From Nematostella vectensis (taxonomy: Eukaryota; Cnidaria; Anthozoa; Actiniaria; Edwardsiidae), in the NCBI RefSeq assembly GCF_932526225.1, contig NC_064040.1, forward strand, positions 8,637,865-8,701,864: DNA of 64,000 nucleotides, in the 5' to 3' direction. This document shows positions 48,301-59,608 of the stretch, in pieces (position 1 is the first letter of the stretch; every line of letters begins with the position of its first letter). The notes beneath the pieces were generated by a model that made no database searches, was not told the origin of the DNA, and saw nothing but the letters and a program-made list of their open reading frames with translations. Made by a program: the position numbers and the translations under genes.

Positions 48301-49098
48301 TTTTTAGCATAATAGTCTGCCAAAGATCCATAGATCAAAGTAATTTTCCTCAAAATCTTGTATGTATAGAAAAGTTGTAGAGGGATAACGCACACCCCCC
48401 CCCCCCCCCCCCCCCCCAAGTCGGAATAACGCAAAAAAAATGCGGGTTGTGAGGGTCAACATATGCGGGATAACCCAAAATAGCTGACATTGCGATCAGA
48501 TAAATCATATGTGAGCAAAAAAAATCTTATTTCCAAAGGGAAGAACGAGTTGGAGTAGAGTTGTAAGAAGGATATATACGCAAGTTTATTGTATCGTAAC
48601 GGAATATCTGAAGGATTTCCTTTTTGCTTTGCTATATATTCGGAAACTTCGGTCGAGCTTTGGCAAGATAAACAACGGAAAAAATAGAAATGATGTTTTG
48701 TATCCCCTGTTTGATGAGCGATAACGAAACTAAACGAACCAATGAGTTTCTGACCTGGCTACCGGCGAAAACATCATTTGAGATAGACCTTAAAAATAAA
48801 GCAAACTAGACTCCCAACTAGACGTACAAACACAATCGGGAAGCAAAGAGTAAAATAAAGATGTGAGAGTTGTTTGTTTTTCTTTGCTCGAGGTTATATT
48901 CGCGTTGTGTCTGTTTCAAATACCGCTTCTATTACGTCTTCTATTAAGCGCCAGCTCGCTGTGCACTAATTGGTTATAAAAAACGCTCTTTTAAAAAAAT
49001 GGTAGACATTAAAACCTCACCTGGCTTTCAGTTTGCTTTTGAGAAAAAGAAGCGTCCAGAAAACCCATCAAACAAAGGAACAATATAGCGGACGCCAT
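45308..49098 (-). CDS. Secreted coiled-coil protein with an unrecognised Cys-rich C-terminal domain, left copy (213 aa)
   Basis: Exons: 49098-49021, 48025-47849, 45803-45675 and 45565-45308. All introns are phase 0. Exon 1 encodes a signal peptide (MASAILFLCLMGFLDASFS). Exons 2 and 3 are heptad-like (LERLIKSHDKKILEQ-style, then VKNELQNNVAQVMQDVRI), suggesting an oligomeric stalk. The last exon encodes a domain with FSANCRTVKTGW and HHVRCRNDELLQSFQLARR, then VRYVYRCC. The same pattern (H-x-V-x-C-x3-E-[LM]-LQ-x-F and [RV]RY-x-Y-x-CC) ends the divergent gene at 49774-52994, which also has four exons and phase-0 introns. I do not recognise the domain. An extracellular lectin-like or matrix role is only a guess. 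The exon 2 and exon 3 donors each have one weaker alternative. Confidence 0.75.
46135..47830. repeat. CACACCCTCCTAGTTCACCCCCCAAA minisatellite, about 1.7 kb
   Basis: Units of about 25-27 bp (tcaccccccaaacacacacc, ctcctagt) with variants tttctagt, cccagt and gctc fill the third intron of the left secreted gene. The array ends about 20 bp from the minus-strand donor at 47849. On the minus strand the intron starts gtacggatgattcaccatga, then gtatgtgttcgggaggtgaa, merging into the unit. Confidence 0.95.
48103..48960. other. First intron of the left secreted gene
   Basis: AT-rich intron containing a C tract (48394-48418). No exon or element was recognised. Confidence 0.45.
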
Positions 49099-49341
49099 GA
49101 TGGCAAACTGGCAAATAATGGGTTATTGTGCTTAGGGTTAGACTTATTATGAAATATGACCCCGAAAGAAACTTAGCCCTTGTTAAAACTTAGCCTACTC
49201 ACTTAAACTCTTCTTTTACGTGTCTTATTTAATTATAAACTTTTTTTATAAGACTATTTCGTTTGTCGTGTGTTTGTCTTGTTTTAATATCTTTTCATCA
49301 TCAAGAATAGAGTCGGAAATAAAGAAATGTGAAATACTTAC

Positions 49342-49571
49342 AAAAAGGTAAAAAAAATGTAACATTGCGACTCGTTTCAGCTTTTCAGCCAAGTCTGAAA
49401 TAAGCTTCAAAACCCACCGAGGAATAGCATAACCCTTCAGTTCTTTAGTGATTTTCTCACCTAGAGACCTATTTTTTATTCTTCGGATCATGTAAAACTC
49501 ATTGTCCTTTTCTGGCCATGAATAGGTAATACTATACTGCTCCAAAAACGAGCGACACAATGGACCGTCTT
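49342..49571 (-). other. Possible antisense exon between the two secreted paralogues
   Basis: The minus strand has a good acceptor (gcgttacag|AAGACGG), an open frame of about 76 codons containing LCRSFLEQYSITYSWPEKDN, FYMIRRIKNR and YAIPRWVLKLISDLAEKLKR, and a strong donor (CTTTTT|gtaagt). No partner exon or family was identified. It may be an exon of an unannotated minus-strand gene or a pseudogene piece. Confidence 0.35.
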
Positions 49572-49773
49572 CTGTAACGCAACATATACTTGTTGATGCG
49601 TTGATACGCGAGAAAACAAACCAGCCACAGTATTTAACTCATTCTACGATATTCGAGTAACAGAAAAGAACCCATTGCGTTTTCACATGGTGTGTTGTTG
49701 TCTAGGACAGTGCGAATGAGCGAGAGACTCAGTTTCTTCTCCAAAGCCAAGCGTGTCCTGTTCAAGTTGATTA

Positions 49774-52700
49774 ATGAATATCGCACTCAATATGGCGACG
49801 TTGTGGGTTCTAATCGCTGTGTCGCTTTGTGTGGATGCTTACTCGTCTGGTCACAGAGCCAAGGTAAGACACCATTGTCTTCATATTCTTGCCATCGCAC
49901 TCTGGAAAAAACTCTTTTGGGTAAAAATTTTAATACATATTTCTCGTCAAAGTTCTGCTTTTAATATGTTAATACACTCTTTTTTTATAAGAACGTCCAT
50001 AACCTGGGATTTTCGCCAAAATTTGAGAACATGCTAAGAACATGCCGAGGCTCAGATAAACAGCAAAATATTTTTTCATTAGAGTGATCGCTCTAAATAA
50101 TTAGAATCAATGATCATTTGTGTAGTTTTGTTTACTTAGCTGGTGTGTATGATTTCAGGTCACTGAAATTTAAGAACATCGGTAAGATGTTGCCCTAACA
50201 ACCCTATTCAGACCGGGCTTCTGACGGGAGGGGGGGGGGTCTCTTTTGGCCCCCCCATCCGTAACTTTTGAACCATTGGAGCTATTATAAAAAAAATTTC
50301 AAAGAATTATTATCTGACAAAGAGGAACAAAATGATATAATTGTGTTGCCATAGCAACACAATATGACGTCATTATAGGACATATGGTATTATAGGACAT
50401 AAGGACATATGGTTATAAATAGCCAATCTTTCGAAACCTTTTAATAGAACATCCAAAATCCAAATAAGTTATCATAACCAGTTCGTATTTAAAAAGCGAC
50501 CGATATTCTTCAAAAACATTATCTTTGTGACGTCACGGTGACGTCACTTAAGTGAGCAGAAACGGGCAATATTTCTGTTTTATTAGATGTGTATTTCTGT
50601 ATGTCTTGTTTCGATAATCTTATTATTTTGCAGTAGACATATTATTAGTGACACTGTTTCTATGACAACGATTTATGACACCTGTGACGTCAATGATTGA
50701 TTGGCATGGTACCTTTAATATAGCATAAGTTTGCAACTGGACTCTTAATTATAGTAATAATTTAAATATCTGTCCCAAAAATGTTTTTTTGGCCAAACAA
50801 AGATGTTACTTTAAAAAAAAAACAGCAATTTTTAGCTAATTATGTAACATCAGCTTCCGCCATCTTGAGTCCGCCATCTTGGATTTAATGAAAGTCATTT
50901 ATTATAATCAATAAAAACTGGGTGGCAAAATCTGAAGCTTTTTGACAATATTTAATCTTCGTTTCAAGTTTTTTTAATGATTTCAGGCGGATATGATTGT
51001 TTTTTTGCTATTTCTACAAGCGCTATTTCGAGAAGGTCAAAAATTGACAAAAAACACCACCCCTCCCCCCTAAAATAGAGATGTAAATTTTTATTGTGTT
51101 TTTTCAAAACTTGGTATAAAACGTTTTAAGACATGGATTTACGTTGAGCACGTCGTATTAATAGTTGATCTTAACGACTTAAAGCGTTTTGCCAAATTTT
51201 CATTAAACCTATGACTCAAAACTTGGTTGCTATGGTTACCAGGATACACATATCAAAATTTTGCTTAAACCAAAGTGATCCCAGATAAATTTTAGGAAAA
51301 GTTATCAAATTTCAATGCTCTAGCCCTACAAGTTCAAAAATTATTACAGATCAAAGGTGCTGGAGTCTGAATAGGGTTAAAATGCTTCAGTAAGAATGGC
51401 TCCGCCTCAACTAAAAATTAGACGTTCTTATAAAAAAAAGTGTATACACTTTCTATTTTTACAACCCTTATATGAACATTGCGATAAATGTTCAAATAGG
51501 ACTAACTGTGCTCTCAGTAGGGGTTCTGCATATGGCACAATTTAACTACATGTCAGTAAAGATACGCAGTTCTTTGTTGGCGTAACATTAAGGAATCACC
51601 ATTCAACAATACGCATATGTATAACCGCCTGTCGACAAGCACAGACTATGTGATGATTCACACTGCTTTTTTAGCGCCACACCGAGGCTTCATCACTAAA
51701 CATTCTCTTGCAACACTTCCTGGGTCGATTCGCGCGCATGGAGAGCATGATTCGCCAGCAAGAGAAATCTATGAAAAATCAGCTTAACGAGATTCGCTAC
51801 TTAAGATGGCTACTTATGAGCAAGGTAAGGAGAAGAGGGTGTTGGGGGAGAGAAGGTACCTTAGGCCTACAGGGAGGGGAGGAGAAGGGAAGAGAAGGGG
51901 ATGGAAAGGGAGGAGAAGGAACGGGGAGGCAAGGGTAGGGGGGAAGGGAAGGGACGGGAAGGGAAGGGAAGGGAGAAGAGGGGAGGGGAGAGAAGGGGAG
52001 GGAAAGGGAAGGGAGATCAAGGAAAATGATTAACTAATGTTTTTCTACAGGGTACTGAAGAGAGATTGAACGAAGTCAGGTCAGATATTCGACATGAGAA
52101 AATCCAGATGAAAGACGCGGCGACCTTCAAACCCTTGACAGACTTGACAACGCGGTACAACCTACTGGATGGAAAACTCAAAGTGCGTGACTCGAGCCCT
52201 CTCAATTCTTGTGTGACATGGCGTGATGACGTCACAAAGATTTTCGTGACATTACACCATTGTGTGACATGACTCTTACTGTGTGTATATGATATATGAT
52301 TGACAAGTCCTGTCCGTTGTGTGTCTTTGATTGGCAGGTCCTATCTTTTGAATGATTGACATTACTTTGTGTCTTGTGTGATTGACAAGTCCTTTCCGTT
52401 GTGTGTCTTAGATTGGCAGGTCCTATCTTTTGTATGATTGACATTACTTCGTGTCTTGTGTGATTGACAAGTCCTGTCTGTTGTGTGTCTTTGATTGGCA
52501 GGTCCTATCTTTTGAATGATTGACATTACTTTGTGTCTTGTGTGATTGACAAGTCCTTTCCGTTGTGTGTCTTAGATTGGCAGGTCCTATCTTTTGTATG
52601 ATTGACATTACTTCGTGTCTTGTGTGATTGACAAGTCCTGTCCGTTTTGTGTCTTTAATTGACAGTTCCCATCTCTTGTATGATTTTCGTCTCATGTAAT

Positions 52701-52994
52701 TGACAGGTTCTGTCTCAGTCCGTATCACGTGACTACAAGTCCATGCACGATATCTACGATCGAGTCTTGATTCATAAAAAGCTGACGTGTCGCAAGGAGT
52801 ACACGTCATACCACCCTAAAGCTAGCGATATGATTGGCTCATTGTCGCGTCACTCGGTCGCGTGTCACCGGGGCGAGATGCTGCAGGGGTTTCTGTTTCA
52901 GCGCGAGGACGGCAGATGGGAGGGGAGGGTGCGCTACCAGTACTGGTGCTGCCGTATTAACATCAAGGACAAGTGGCAAGCCCCGCCTAAATGA
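49774..52994 (+). CDS. Secreted coiled-coil protein with the same C-terminal domain, right copy (219 aa)
   Basis: Exons: 49774-49863, 51675-51824, 52051-52182 and 52707-52994. All introns are phase 0. Exon 1 encodes a signal peptide (MATLWVLIAVSLCVDAYSS core, with an alternative ATG at 49792). Exons 2 and 3 encode helical, charged segments (LLQHFLGRFARMESMIRQQE, EERLNEVRSDIRHEKIQ). The last exon has LTCRKEYTSYHPKASDMIG, HSVACHRGEMLQGFLFQRED and VRYQYWCC, paralogous to the left copy. The two genes are head to head, with start codons about 675 bp apart, so they probably share regulatory sequence. Function unknown. Confidence 0.75.
49979..51441. mobile_element. Non-autonomous inverted-repeat element with a nested second element
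   Basis: The outer ends are ctttttttataagaacgtcc and gacgttcttataaaaaaaag. A second pair of inverted ends, aaccctattcagac at 50200 and gtctgaatagggtt at 51365-51378, lies inside and brackets about 1.18 kb. No transposase is visible. Two gccatctt YY1-like motifs occur near 50870. It fills most of the first intron of the right secreted gene. Confidence 0.7.
51825..52016. repeat. Purine-rich (GGGAA)n tract starting at an intron donor
   Basis: The intron starts gtaaggagaagagggtgttg and continues as gggaagg, ggagaagg and ggggagg units on one strand, almost entirely A and G. It occupies nearly all of the second intron of the right secreted gene. Confidence 0.85.
52283..52706. repeat. 82-bp array ending at the acceptor of the right secreted gene's last exon
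   Basis: About five units contain gattgacaagtcctgtccgt, tgtgtgtctttgattggcag, gtcctatcttttgaatg and attgacattactt. The unit's attggcag|gtcctatctt mimics the real acceptor attgacag|GTTCTGTCTC at 52706. Confidence 0.88.
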
Positions 52995-53833
52995 GATCAC
53001 ATGGCATTGTAACGACAATAACATTGCTATAAAACTTATCCTGTTTGGAGTCTAGAAACCTTGCACTGGGAGTGAGATATATAGTAAATTCACTTAGTGT
53101 AGAGCAATGTACACCAGGGATCGGTAGGCGTCAGTAAGTCTAACCCCAGCAAAGATATAGGGTATAAATAGGCGTCGGTTAGTCTAGTCGGGTAAAGGGG
53201 CTTTGTTTTGAATTGAGTTCAATAACTTTATACTTATTAGCGCAAAATTTATTTTGTGTATGATCTAATGGCGCTTAGAACGACACCTTTATACATGATC
53301 AAAATTTTGACCGCTCAAACTTTCGAACCGAAAAAGCAATTGCTTGATTTCTCGTGTTTGTGTTTTCCCGATTTTCACTTTTCTCTGGCTTGCTCTAGCA
53401 GTTGCGTCCTAGTAAGTGAGATGCAGCCTTAGCTCAATGAATTTGTTTCTGTTATTAGGCGGATAACCAAGTGACCCATAAATATTAATCTTCAGACTAG
53501 TCAGACAGTGCCGATTATCGAGTGACCAACAGAAAACAAATGTGACGCAGCCCTTCTTTAGTTCTTAGCTTTTTTAGTTTGAGTTTTTTTCGTTTTAGTT
53601 CCCTTGAGCTGCTTGGGGCAATCAATGAGAGATGCTTCTATAACCGTTGTGGACAAAAGATAGTATTAACGACTTTACAACTAAACATGACTACGATAGC
53701 CTTTAATTTGTTTTTTTTCTGTTTCTGAAAGAAAATGCTTGTTAATTTCGCTTAAACTAGTCTGCAATGATAAACTGCCATAGCATAGATAACGTGCGGT
53801 TATCATGTAATGCAAAAACGAATAAGGGACTTA

Positions 53834-54257
53834 AGGCCCTGTCACACGTACGTTTTTTCTCTTGCGACCTGTCTCGCAAAAAAAAAAACTGATGCAGGTC
53901 GCACGCGCATTTCTTTGCGTGTGACACCCCCTTTGCAACTTGTTTTGCATTTCTCAAAGTCGCACGAAAAGTAGAACGCTCTTCTACTTTCCGCAACAAA
54001 TTGTTTCAAGTCGCAGGAAAAACTTCACGTGTGACAGGGCGCGTGCGACCTGCAACAATTTTTTCGCGAGACAAGTTGCAGCCGAAAAGTCTACTTGTGA
54101 CAGGGCCAAGGTAGGGCGTTCTACTTTTCGTGCGACCTTGAGAAATGCAAAACAAGTTGCAAAGGGGGTGTCACACGCAAAGAAATGCGCATGCGACCTG
54201 CAACAGTTTTTTTGCGAGACAGGCCGCAAGAGAAAAAACGTACGTGTGACAGGGCCT
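53834..54257. mobile_element. Harbinger-like MITE with long inverted repeats
   Basis: The ends read AGGCCCTGTCACACGTACG in both directions, and the inverted repeats extend over 100 bp (ttttttctcttgcgacctgt, tctcgcaaaaa, tttctttgcgtgtgacaccc). Inner partial copies (gtgtgacagggcgcgtgcga) suggest a nested history. The element is flanked by TTA at 53831-53833 and 54258-54260, the 3-bp target duplication expected for PIF/Harbinger elements. Confidence 0.88.
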
Positions 54258-56496
54258 TTAGGGACTAGGGAAACATGGTAAAACTAGAAAGACTACAGAC
54301 TGACATGACGGAAAAACCTGGAAAACGCGCAATTCCATAATTTCTTCAGTGGCGATAGGTTCCTTGTATAACGGACTGATTTTTAAAACAAAAATGACGT
54401 GAGGCCGAAGTGCACATAACCAGATTTTTGCTTTTTAAGATAATTTTCCCTTGATCATCATTGCCCTGTGTATCAGCTCAGGGACGAAAAGCTCAAATTT
54501 CAATGCCACTTTACAAAAAATCGCATCAATTAAAAAAAAAAGTCGCACTTGATATTTTGTTTGCTATAAGTTACTAAGTACTCAGAGGAATTCTCCGCCT
54601 TATTCGATGTGAAATGGGCTTATTTGACGCGTCACGTCATGTTTTTTCCGTCATATCCTACAGACTAGGAATGAAATAAGATGTCCAACATAAACCTGTG
54701 CGGATTCAGTTCCCGTTTACCAAAACATATTTAGGTGTTATTAAAATATGCAATATTAGTAAAGCGTGGTGTTTAACGGTTTATTACCATACCCTAATCG
54801 TGACAGGTTATACAGCGACAAAGCAGGTGGGATAATCGGGGTTATAACAACATTCTAGTCGGAGCCTGACCTTATGATACTAAATAATCGTTTATTAACT
54901 GTGACGCATCTTGCTGTCAACAGGTGTAGCTAACAGATCGGGAAAACACAATTCATTTTCTCGTAAACAAACTGCAACTGGTAGCAATACGAAAATATCT
55001 CATAACAGATTTTATTGCCGGCCTGGAAATAGTTTACAATTATTGCGAGCGTTTAGATTTCAGTATTTCTTTTGCTTTGGTCATAGAAGAAAGAGGGAAA
55101 GACTGACTTAACGTGTTGAAAACGTAAACCATATAAACTAACACTAGGGATCCCACCGATTAGTCAAGAACGCTGAATTTGGCCGTTAAATTAAATGAAA
55201 ACTTGCTTATGATAAAAATAAAAATAAAAAAACGCGAAAAGATTTCATAACAAAAGATTCAACCGCCGTAGTTGTTAGAGGGATGGCGTATGTGAGTCCC
55301 TTTATCGCCTCAATCGCGCATTTTGATCCCCTTATATAATCATTACGTGAGTATTAGATGGAGTGGAGTTTTCAAAACAGGACTCTTAAAGCTAAGTGTT
55401 CAGGCCATATGTCAGTGAAATGTGTTTTGTTTTCATGCTCAGTTAACTAGCTCAGCTATCACCAAACCGCGTTTTGTATGATGATTCAGTAAACAAACCT
55501 CCATAAATGCGCTTATTCCTAGATAATTGCGCATGTATTGCGTCTTGTGATTAGCCCCCACATAGGGTAATTGTCTGCTACTTCTCTTTTATATAAACAG
55601 AAGCCACTTTAAAAGGGTCATCTTGGTGTTTCCGCTACATCAAATGATCATTCAACATTTATTTTTCTCGGGCCATGTTATTGAATTGTGAGTTGAATAA
55701 TATGTAAACCAGCAACTCCGAAATACAACTGAAACCTGTCGATTTGTTATTTTTCTTTTTGTGTATTTCAATTTGCGCTTTCGTTAGTTAATAATTTATT
55801 TTTGTTCTTAATATAAAATGAAATAGCAGGGGGGGGGGGGGGGATAAAAAACTAATTACAAGCGTTCAGTGCAAAGTTATTGGTGACCCTAAACGGTTTA
55901 CTACGCGATTCGCAGCATGTTGCTAGTTCAGCTTATTGATTTGTGGGGTCAAACACGCAACCTATATTGTGTCTACTCCTACGCGTTCAATATTGGGTCT
56001 CCTGTGGTCAGAAATAAACCGTGGAGAAATGTGGAGCCTAGTACAAGCTAAACCTCAGAATTGCTCGGTCACACTTCCTGTCAACGTTGCGTTTTTCTAT
56101 GTTGTAGTTTTGTTAAACGGCAGAGAAGGAGTTCTTTTAATTTAGCTTTCTAATACAATTAGAAACCTTACTAGAAGTTTACAGCTGAGATGTCGCTATG
56201 AGTAAACCTTTTAGAAAACTCAGTTTCTATGGCTTTTATTAAAAAGCTGGGAGCCAATCAGAACCATGTAATGTCTTGCTGCCATTTCATCACTATAAAC
56301 TGATAGTATAACGGATGATTAAATAAAGCAGATGTAGAAGGGGTTTTCAGAATCGAAAAAGGTGAGCGCTTCTTATTTAAGTGCCTCTCTGTCAGCCTTT
56401 TTCGACTTCGAAACACAATTCAACACGCTACAAGAGGAATTCGTAGCCATTATAGCAGCTTAGAGTTGCAATTTCTGGAGGGATCGAGCTGGAGTG

Positions 56497-56640
56497 TTGT
56501 ACGCTCCCAGAAATGGGCTCCTTGTGCTGCACACTCCTAGTGATGGGCTTCCTGTGTTGCACGCTCCTAGTGATGGGCTCCCTGTGTGGCACGCTCCTAG
56601 TGATGGGCTCCCTGTGTTGCACTCTCCTAGTGAAATGGCC
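56497..56640. repeat. 30-bp tandem repeat, about five copies
   Basis: The unit is cacgctcctagtgatgggct-ccctgtgttg. It is too short and isolated to be taken as coding. Confidence 0.8.
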
Positions 56641-56960
56641 AGTCGGTTTCTATATCGTGCCCCTCCCCCGCCAATGTTTCGAAGCCTGCTACAGCTCTGC
56701 TATTGGGTTTCTTTTTGTGCTGTTCTTTTAGCAGTGGACCAAATGCAAACGATGGAAATAACGACGACAAAAGCTTACTCAATGAAGCAACCTTTTCATG
56801 AAACTCACTTTAATTAGCTATGTAAACATCTAGTAAAGTACACTACATTTGAGTATTATTTTAATCTAAATTTGTACATTTTATAGCGAGTTCTTTTCTT
56901 GGACAATTCTCCGTCCATACTTCCGTCATTTCGTCATTTCGCATCCGGGACACTTCTATA

Positions 56961-58052
56961 TCAGTACGCGTCTTGTTGAGGCCTGGTCAATCGGAAGTTG
57001 GAAACCGGTCTTTGTCCGTCGGACTCCTGTCCGCATCCCATTAGAGTAGCAGCCTCGCAAATCAAACCTCTGCCTTGTATTGCCTTAATCCTAGAATTCT
57101 GAGAAAAATAAAACATTTTATTGTGACCACTTTGTTTTGTTTGCAGGAATTCCTGTTTTTGTAGGTAACCAGTCTGAACAGAAATCCTACACCCTTTCGT
57201 TTTAAATTATCACAGGTTTCTCTCTCGCTCGCCCGTGGCTCTTTAAGACAATTTTAGTAAAACAATAGCTATCATCAGCCTGGTACGCGCCTTAAAATAA
57301 CAAACCCAAGCCATAAGGAACTCGCTTGCAGTAGTTAGATTTCTTGTATGTAATAACTTCGAAAGTATATAATCAAGTTCTTCCCCGTGTGTTCATTGTT
57401 AGTAAGCACTTTCACTGAAGGTGGTCACTGCCGGAATGCCCAAGTGGTTCATTTACGTCCCTTCGATTCAGGTTAGTGTAGTGCAGCTTGAAAGGCGGTA
57501 CCTACGGTTTAGTGTTCTTATCCGAGAAGACGGCAAACACAGGATAGGTAAACTCACTAATTTGAATTCGAATCAAGGCATGAGCTAAGAAAGCACATGG
57601 CATAGACTGACGACACCAACAAAATAATTAGATCACCTAATTATTTTGACAACTATTACGAAAACAGGGCGCGCTTTTCCCTATCTTATATAACGAATTT
57701 AAACATCATTGAATTGGTTCGTTTCTCTCTTGTATCTTTTCGAATTTTACTTGAATACGAAGTCACTGTAGATGTCCGAAATTCCGGTTTTCCGAAATTC
57801 TTTAAAAAGTATAATTTCTATCATCACTACTACTCCTATATTCAAAAAAAGGCAACGACTTAACAAAACTGGACTCGCATTTTGATTAATGATAGCTCGC
57901 TGGCTCGGACACGGTTCTAGTCTTACCAGATAACTGCGTTTTCCAAAAGGAATCCCTGGGACCGGGTTCTTACTCGCTCTTGCAGAAGAAATTAGAATAG
58001 CAACGATAAGGACAGAGATGCAGAGTGCTGTGAAAGTCTTGAGCGATGCCAT
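56961..58052 (-). CDS. Candidate amidated neuropeptide precursor, two exons (87 aa), related to the gene at 5824
   Basis: Exon 1 is 58052-57927 and exon 2 is 57098-56961, joined in phase 0 across an 828-bp intron. Residues 1-26 are a clear signal peptide (FTALCISVLIVAILISSARA). The following SKNPVPGIPF-GKR predicts a single peptide ending IPF-amide, with Gly as amide donor and Lys-Arg as cleavage site. Exon 2 encodes a 45-residue tail with LICEAATLMGCGQE, the same I-C-x-A-A-x4-C-x-Q motif as ICAAARELDCYQ in the first gene. Precursor length, intron phase, intron position and the seven-residue Cys spacing all agree between the genes. A TATA box lies about 50 bp upstream of the ATG. I cannot name the family. 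Confidence 0.75.
57418..57548. repeat. Dispersed repeat, copy 2 (inverted copy at 16735)
   Basis: The reverse complement contains cttctcggataagaacacta and aagctgcactacactaacct, matching 16735-16885. It lies in the intron of the second peptide gene. Confidence 0.7.
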
Positions 58053-58100
58053 GGTTTCGGTATGCAGAAGTGTAGTGTAAAGGACATTGCCCTATCTCCC

Positions 58101-58107
58101 ATATATA
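58101..58107 (-). promoter_or_regulatory. TATA box of the second peptide gene
   Basis: The atatata at this position reads as a TATA box on the minus strand, about 50 bp upstream of the ATG at 58052. Confidence 0.6.
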
Positions 58108-58109
58108 CC

Positions 58110-59608
58110 TAGAACTAGCCAATCATAGCCTACGATGAACAACAGCCAATCACAACTCACGATAAAAAATGGCTGATCACTAGCGAGGGATTTCGTGGGC
58201 GAACTAGAAAACCGTAAAGCAAATTATTAACTCGGAAGCGTAATTAGAGGAGTAGGCGACGCGTTTCACCTGGCTCGACACATACTTCGACAAAACAACA
58301 TCACAAATTTACCAATTCTCATCACTAAATTTGAAAAAAAAATGTATTGATGAAGTTTCATAACATAATTGCTACATGTCGGTAGTAAAAGGTTTGTAGG
58401 CGAATAAAGGGAGAGTAGCCCTTGGATCCAATTTATTCAATTTTTTCTGAATTTCACTCTTATGATATGAACGGCTTCAGTAATTATGTTATTATTGTTT
58501 TTTATTATTGCAGAAAAGCCATTCTTCGCCGAAAACAAAACTTTTAATTCCCAAGTCAACTTGCAGATCAAATCATATCAAATTTTCAAGTCTTTACGGA
58601 AAGAGAACAACTTGGTTAAAACTGAACAAAGAGCTTTATTTTGTATTTATCTACCATGTCGCAGAATACTGCGTTTAGCAACCTGGCAAAAATTCAGCCT
58701 GTGAACGTTTTATAATAAGTGATCTATTTTCGTTGATTCATTTTTAAGAAAGCGGTCTGTAGTTTGTTTGTTTATTCTTAACAATCTTATACATGTGATG
58801 CTAACGTAGATGATTAGCAGACTTATCGATGCAGATGCATACGAAGATGCATACGTGTATTTTTTAATCACACTGCATATTTCCCAAATCGTTTTTGACT
58901 TGCTGCAAAGCCTTTGTGGAACAAAGCAGTTATGAATCTGAATGTGTGTTAGATAAATAGTTTATTTGCGAATAACCATTGACTAATGCGAAGTTTACTG
59001 GAGTAAAGGCCATTATTAAGCTTGTATCGTCGTATTAATTTTTTGCAAACACGAGAACTTTCCCATTGTCATCGTCGAGAACGAGCAAATCATTTACAAA
59101 GCTCTTACGCTAGAACGGAACCCTTCGACAAAGGGCTAACGCTCGGAAATTGCAAAAGTAATAAGTTCATGTCACTCAAATAGTATGTTTCTTTCATTCC
59201 CATAATGGTTAATAGGTTAACTTCAACTAGTCAAGGTGGCCACACAAGAATGCAAGACTTGGGCAGTTAGTGAAGGCCCGGGAGTAAAGGAAGGAAAACA
59301 CCATTTGTGTCAATCTTTCATATCAAGCTATGAAACATTCTGATTTGTAAAGCAAAATATAGCGTACAATGTTTCAAAGCGAGTATACGTAAGCAGAGCA
59401 TGAGCCACTAGAGGCCGATTTAGACGCCACGATTTTGACCTACGACTATCGCATGCGACATGACTTAGCTCTGATTTAGACACTCGTTTGAGGCGAAATG
59501 TTTCACGTAAAACCGTAAGGAAGTACGAATAAAATAACCCAATATTCTGGTTTAAAGGAACGTCAACTCTTTGTGATAATTGTAAGTTAAGTTATTTTCG
59601 TGTTCTAG
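58110..59608. other. Intergenic, upstream of the second peptide gene
   Basis: No gene was recognised. At 59405-59495 lies a fragment related to the tacgac-rich repeat at 20016-20170. It may mark the left end of the Harbinger element that follows. Confidence 0.45.

Larger units (their letters stand above)
52995..56960. other. Intergenic
   Basis: No gene was recognised in about 4 kb apart from the MITE at 53834 and the small tandem repeat at 56497. Open frames here are short and lack domains or splice support. A G tract occurs at 55829-55842. Confidence 0.5.
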
